From Bdellovibrionales bacterium (GTDB taxonomy: Bacteria; Bdellovibrionota; Bdellovibrionia; Bdellovibrionales; Bdellovibrionaceae): a stretch of DNA of 64,000 bases. The notes below the pieces were generated by a model. It did not search any database. It worked only from the letters and a program-made list of their open reading frames with translations, and was not told where the DNA came from. Both the position numbers and the translations under genes were made by a program. This document shows positions 60,299 through 64,000 of this stretch, in pieces (position 1 is the first letter of the stretch; each line of letters begins with the position of its first letter). Where the stretch lies: the NCBI GenBank assembly GCA_018266295.1, contig JAFEAQ010000004.1:682001-746000 (forward strand). The letters run 5' to 3'.

Positions 60299-62725
60299 AT
60301 GTTAAAGACGTTCTGCAAATATACAGTCACGGTCCATCGCAAGGACCAAGTAATGACCAAGGTCGTGAACGAAGATTCGTTCACGATTGGTCGTTCTATG
60401 GACTGTACGATTGCGTTGCAGGAAGACAGCATCAGCCGTGTGCACATTGTCGTGCACCGCCGCCAGGAGCATATCTGGATCGAGGACAAAGGGTCTTCGA
60501 ATGGTACTTTCGTCAATAACGTCCGTATTGCTCAAAACAGCCTTGTTAATGTCGTAGCGAATGACCGCATTCGTGTAGGGAAGTCCGACTACGTTTTAAG
60601 TATTGCTCTTGAAATTGAAGAGCGCGATGAAAATGCAGCTCCGGCGGGAAATGCTGATGCTACGGAGCTTTTGAAAGCTCCAGCGGCTCCGCAACAAAAA
60701 GCGCAGCAGCCTTCATCTGCGTTTAACCCGGCGGCCTTTCAGCCGATTCTGATGCCGAAAGACAAAGATAAGACAGCAGCGCCCCAAGCACAGCGTCCTT
60801 CTCAGGCAAATAATCAGAACGGCGTGGCTCAAAATCCGCAGGAAACTCCAAAAGCAGAAGTGCGCCGCGAGATTCGCTCAACACCGGTGCGTGAAGAGAA
60901 TCAAGCAAATAACTACAGCAGCAATCCGGCGCAATTTGAAGGTGAAAAAATCCTTCATGATGCCCATAAGAAAGCGGCGCAAATTATCTATGAAGGTGAA
61001 GTACAGGCTGAAAAGCGTGCGCAAAGCATTTATATGGAGGCCCGCGAGCGACAGTCGCAGGCGGACTCTTACTATCAAAAGAAAGTTTCTGAAGCCCATA
61101 GACACGCTGATGAAATCATCGTGAATTTCCAAAAACAAGGCGAAGAGCTGCTGGTTCAAGCTCGTCAGTTTGCTCAGGAAATGCGTGACGAAGTGGATGT
61201 GTTCTCGCGTAAGCTTCGTGATGAGGCCCGTGTTGAAGCTGACGCTATTACTGAGGAAGCCCGCAAAGAGGCGGATCTCATTAAGCACGACGCCTATGAA
61301 AAAGCTCTGACAAAAGCCGAAATCGAAGCAGAAGACCTTGTTGTCAGCGCCAAGGCTGAATCTCAGGATATTTTGACGTCTGCTCAACAGCAGGCGGAAG
61401 ACATGCTCGCAAAAGTTCGTAGCGAGATGGAAAACGAGCTTAAAGATCTTATTGAAGCTATCGATGATAAGAAGAAGCAGATCCAGCATTTCAAAAAAGA
61501 GATGGAAGAGCTGCAAGTAAAAGCTCTCGGCGATCAAGAGGAAGCAGAAATCAGCCTGGCTGAAGTCAAAGAAGAGCATGAGAAGTTCAAAGTCGAAGTC
61601 GAAGCAATGCAAAGAACATTGGGAGCTTCTCGTATTGAGGATGAAGCTCTGCAAGAAAAGATTCGTGACCAGAAAAAAGCGGCTGCTGATCTTGAACACC
61701 AAATCGGTGTTCTATATGGCGACAGCAAGACTCTGGAAAGAAAGAACAAAGAGTTGCAGGATTTGATCGGGCATAAAACTCTCGATATCCAAGCAGCTGA
61801 AGATCAGAAACGTATCATGGAAAATGAGCTTGTGGTTCATAAGTCTCAGATCAAAGAGCGTTTGGAGCGAGACAAAACACAGCTGATTAAAGAGTCCGAG
61901 CAAAGTCTGCATGATGCGCAGCTTGAAATGAGCAAGCGCCTGCAGAAGCTTGAGCAAGAGATGCTCGAAGAAATCATGGGCCGTAAAGAGTCCATCGTAA
62001 AAGATATTATCGTTGTCATCGAAACCCGTATCGCGAAGGTTCTTGAGCCGGCGAAGTGGGACCAAGTTTCAAGCCAAATCTTTGATGGGATTTCAGAGAC
62101 CCTCGAAGGGAAGGCTGTGTCCTTTACCGAGAGCACGAAACAGCCTAAACAATCCGCTTCTTTGGCAAGAAAGAAGAAGAAGGAAAACATCCGCTGGATG
62201 TCCGTGGGTATTACTGCGGGTATCATGGTGTCTATTCTCGGTTTGCAAACCTACAATCGTGTGACGTCGGATAAAAATCCGATGCGTACGCTCGCTGCAG
62301 AAGAAAGCCGCCGTCGTCAGGAAGATCTTGAGAAGCGTAAGTTTAATCCGCCTCAGGTTCGTGACGTGAAAGATACTTATACAGACGCAGTTATCTATAC
62401 TGCGGGTTATGTGGCTGCATACCAGGATCCCGATTATCAGCAAAAGCTTTACAAAGCTGCCTCGACGTACTTGTTGAAAACATGGCGCGTGGATGAGGAC
62501 AAGTCCATTCAGGTTCTGTCGATGTCGAGCGCTTTGATTAAAGAGTTGAACGACAAAAAGCAAAATATCCATCCGGACTACGTCAAAGATGGCGTGCAGA
62601 AGATGCGTAATCTCGAAAAGGAAAGTCTTGAACGTATGAAAGTCGTTCTGGGTTCTGAAGTTCGCCTTGAGTCTTATCGCCGTTTCGAAAAGCGGTTCTT
62701 CGAGACTGAGATCCTCAAGAAATAG
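60299..62725 (+). CDS. FHA-domain coiled-coil transmembrane protein
   Basis: 808 residues. The N-terminal FHA domain covers ~5-100 (TIGRSMDCTIALQEDSISRVHIVV, KGSSNGTFVNN), with the usual pThr-binding Arg, Ser, His and Asn residues. A Pro/Gln-rich linker (~115-210) and a long coiled coil (~215-600) follow. A single helix sits at ~629-652, preceded by a KKKK stretch, and ~156 C-terminal residues would be periplasmic. A cytoplasmic phospho-reader is thus physically joined to the periplasm. It is the last gene of the motor operon. Confidence 0.85.
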   Translation: MLKTFCKYTVTVHRKDQVMTKVVNEDSFTIGRSMDCTIALQEDSISRVHIVVHRRQEHIWIEDKGSSNGTFVNNVRIAQNSLVNVVANDRIRVGKSDYVLSIALEIEERDENAAPAGNADATELLKAPAAPQQKAQQPSSAFNPAAFQPILMPKDKDKTAAPQAQRPSQANNQNGVAQNPQETPKAEVRREIRSTPVREENQANNYSSNPAQFEGEKILHDAHKKAAQIIYEGEVQAEKRAQSIYMEARERQSQADSYYQKKVSEAHRHADEIIVNFQKQGEELLVQARQFAQEMRDEVDVFSRKLRDEARVEADAITEEARKEADLIKHDAYEKALTKAEIEAEDLVVSAKAESQDILTSAQQQAEDMLAKVRSEMENELKDLIEAIDDKKKQIQHFKKEMEELQVKALGDQEEAEISLAEVKEEHEKFKVEVEAMQRTLGASRIEDEALQEKIRDQKKAAADLEHQIGVLYGDSKTLERKNKELQDLIGHKTLDIQAAEDQKRIMENELVVHKSQIKERLERDKTQLIKESEQSLHDAQLEMSKRLQKLEQEMLEEIMGRKESIVKDIIVVIETRIAKVLEPAKWDQVSSQIFDGISETLEGKAVSFTESTKQPKQSASLARKKKKENIRWMSVGITAGIMVSILGLQTYNRVTSDKNPMRTLAAEESRRRQEDLEKRKFNPPQVRDVKDTYTDAVIYTAGYVAAYQDPDYQQKLYKAASTYLLKTWRVDEDKSIQVLSMSSALIKELNDKKQNIHPDYVKDGVQKMRNLEKESLERMKVVLGSEVRLESYRRFEKRFFETEILKK

Positions 62726-62825
62726 TCCACATTGTACAATCCCTGAACATCACTGTCTTTTTTTCAAGGGCTACTCAAGTCGCGCCTGTTTTCTGGTATA
62801 AGGTTCGCTCTTAAGGAGAAACCCG

Positions 62826-63128
62826 ATGAAAAAATTGATGGCTGTAGTGTTGTTATTTGCGTTGCCTGTTTATGCGAATCGTTTGAGTGAAGCGATGATT
62901 ATGCACGAAGATGCGGTCCTGGAAGTGGCTACAGCTCAAGGCTCGAGCGTTGGGGAAATGTCGACACCTCAGTTTTCAACTGTGACGGGAAACAATCATT
63001 TTTCTCTTGTGAGCAATGTTGAGTTCATAAAAAAGTCCACAGGTACAATCACTAAGAAAACTTGCACCTCTCAGTTCGAAAAAACAGGTGAGCGCAGTTT
63101 CGAAATCACCGCGACGGAGTGCCTCTAA
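62826..63128 (+). CDS. Small secreted protein
   Basis: 100 residues, signal peptide MKKLMAVVLLFALPVYA, preceded by AAGGAGA. The mature part (83 residues) has a Cys pair (KTCTSQ and TECL) probably disulfide-bonded. A TATAAG box lies at 62797-62802. No family recognised. Same strand as the motor operon but with a 100-base gap. Confidence 0.65.
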   Translation: MKKLMAVVLLFALPVYANRLSEAMIMHEDAVLEVATAQGSSVGEMSTPQFSTVTGNNHFSLVSNVEFIKKSTGTITKKTCTSQFEKTGERSFEITATECL

Positions 63129-63176
63129 AAAATTAATTGAAGTGATCTTATCCGTTTTGTTTGGCACAAGTATGTA

Positions 63177-63887
63177 ATGAGGTTTTTATTTATAATCATT
63201 ATCTGCTTTGTGCCTTTTTTCGTTTCGGCGAAAGAGAAAGTCATCTTTGTCACTCACCCCATCCCACTGATGGTGGAGAGTGAGAATAAAGGCGTCTTTA
63301 TCGACCTCATTCACAAATTCTTCGAGAAAACCGACGTCGAAGTTGAAATCATGTTATTGCCGCGCAATCGTGCCTTTGATTATTTCCGTAATAAAAAAGC
63401 TCTCATTCTGTTTCCCGGCGTAGGGCCGGAGCCGCTCGGCGATACTTATTTGAAAACTGTGAACTTCTATGAAAAGCGCGACTACTTGTTTTATCGCAAA
63501 GGAGATCACTATTCATCCATGCAATCCTTAAAAGGGAAAATCGTGGGAATTACAAATGCATATCCTTACGCCCAAGAAATTCTTGAAACCAAAGGCGTGC
63601 ATTTTGAGACTGCACCGAGTGACGAAATAAATTTCACTAAGCTCGGAAAGAAACGCATCGATGCGTTTCTCGTTGAAGAGTTCTCGGGGTTGTCAGCGCT
63701 GAAGAGTAGCGGTGCTCAAGGAATCGTTTACGATAAAGAAAAGCCACTTTCGAAGCTCCCAGTATACATGGCGGTCCGTGACTGTGAAGAGGGAAAGAAG
63801 TGGTATCGTTTTTTGAACGAAAAGCTCAAAGAAATGAATAAGAACGCACCCCTGATGGATGTGGTGCGTGCCCAGTTTAACCCTTAA
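63177..63887 (+). CDS. Periplasmic solute-binding protein, SBP family 3-like
   Basis: 236 residues, signal peptide ending VSA. It has the two-lobe pattern of amino-acid-type binding proteins: FVTHPIPLMVESENKGVFIDLIHKFFEK, then YFRNKKALILFPGVG and LKGKIVGITNAYPYA, RIDAFLVEEFSGLSAL. No permease or ATPase genes are adjacent, so it may be an orphan receptor or an enzyme-like relative. Its last 11 bases overlap the convergent partial gene. Confidence 0.75.
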   Translation: MRFLFIIIICFVPFFVSAKEKVIFVTHPIPLMVESENKGVFIDLIHKFFEKTDVEVEIMLLPRNRAFDYFRNKKALILFPGVGPEPLGDTYLKTVNFYEKRDYLFYRKGDHYSSMQSLKGKIVGITNAYPYAQEILETKGVHFETAPSDEINFTKLGKKRIDAFLVEEFSGLSALKSSGAQGIVYDKEKPLSKLPVYMAVRDCEEGKKWYRFLNEKLKEMNKNAPLMDVVRAQFNP

Positions 63888-64000
63888 GCTTTTTGCGCAT
63901 TTCATTGTATTCTTCGAGTTTGCGGATGCTTTGTTGCAAGACCGTCTCGAGAATCACAAGTTCTTTTTTGGTCGGAGTATTTTGCATCAGCATGCGGCGA
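63877..64000 (-). CDS. Unknown protein, C-terminal part
   Basis: The reverse frame is open from the window end to a TAA at 63879-63877 and reads about 40 residues ending ILETVLQQSIRKLEEYNEMRKKLKG, a charged helix. It may begin at one of two Met codons inside the window or extend beyond it. No family can be named. Confidence 0.45.
   Translation of the reverse strand, partial: RRMLMQNTPTKKELVILETVLQQSIRKLEEYNEMRKKLKG

Noticed and set aside
60878-61702. 274-codon reverse frame rich in Phe and Leu opposite the FHA coiled coil
   Set aside because: It is the expected antisense reading of a Glu/Lys-rich coiled coil, and not a membrane protein gene.
57608-62725. Zorya anti-phage system (ZorA/ZorB)
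   Set aside because: The channel and Asp-protein pair fits, but the ZorC/ZorD or ZorE effectors are absent, the channel protein has no long tail, and the third gene is an FHA protein.
1-64000. CRISPR array, insertion sequence or prophage
   Set aside because: No regularly spaced repeats, transposase, integrase or phage structural motifs were seen on either strand.

Overview
The window looks like a piece of a chromosome from a Gram-negative predatory or predatory-like bacterium, most probably Bdellovibrio or a close relative in the Bdellovibrionota. This is an inference from gene content, not a database match. The supporting content is: lipoproteins and outer-membrane proteins throughout, a cytoplasmic tricorn protease, AmpG-type muropeptide permease next to an adenosine-deaminase-like enzyme, many small secreted proteins, a Skp-like chaperone, and FQNC-type lipoproteins. 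Base composition is moderate except for a visibly AT-richer stretch at about 2.4-8.0 kb.

Layout. 1-2350: end of an isochorismatase-family hydrolase, an arylsulfatase and a DHFR/RibD-like reductase. 2377-8040: AT-rich accessory block of small secreted proteins, a RES/Xre-type toxin-antitoxin pair and a four-helix-bundle protein, ending at a tRNA-Ser(GGA). Two copies of an ~88-bp repeat with inverted ends flank the toxin-antitoxin side. 8346-14496: lipoprotein, Ntn amidase, then a reverse-strand operon HNH nuclease - GNAT - adenosine deaminase-like - AmpG. 14629-21032: slyD, yajQ, a glycine-rich RRM protein, then a tesA-ybbA-ybbP-sua5 series. 21755-24005: TetR regulator, perfect operator palindrome, dihaem cytochrome c and MFS exporter. 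25563-28932: BlaI-type repressor and M56 membrane protease with BlaI-type palindromes; the second palindrome lies in front of a secreted protein - Skp/OmpH - TonB-like operon. 29027-33742: AtoE-type transporter, AraC regulator, PEBP protein and an OlsB/OlsA-like acyltransferase pair. 33748-40290: a tightly packed pantothenate/CoA operon (DUF2520-type reductase, panB, panC, coaBC, coaX, panD, ABC-F). 40439-50708: tricorn protease and many envelope proteins. 50788-56813: nucleotidase, rhodanese, Pif1-like helicase, M23 peptidase and RibD. 57024-62725: a coiled-coil protein, then a three-gene operon encoding a MotB/OmpA-like stator protein, a MotA/ExbB-like channel protein and an FHA coiled-coil transmembrane protein. 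62826-64000: small secreted proteins and one partial gene.

The most interesting candidate system is the 57608-62725 operon. It has the parts of a proton-driven trans-envelope motor (MotA-like channel, MotB-like protein with an in-membrane Asp and a peptidoglycan-binding OmpA domain) plus a phosphothreonine-reading FHA protein with a long cytoplasmic coiled coil. No flagellar, Tol, Ton or Zorya effector genes lie beside it. Second is the BlaI/M56 circuit, whose predicted targets are envelope-biogenesis genes and not a beta-lactamase. Third is the AT-rich block with the repeat-flanked toxin-antitoxin module beside a tRNA gene.
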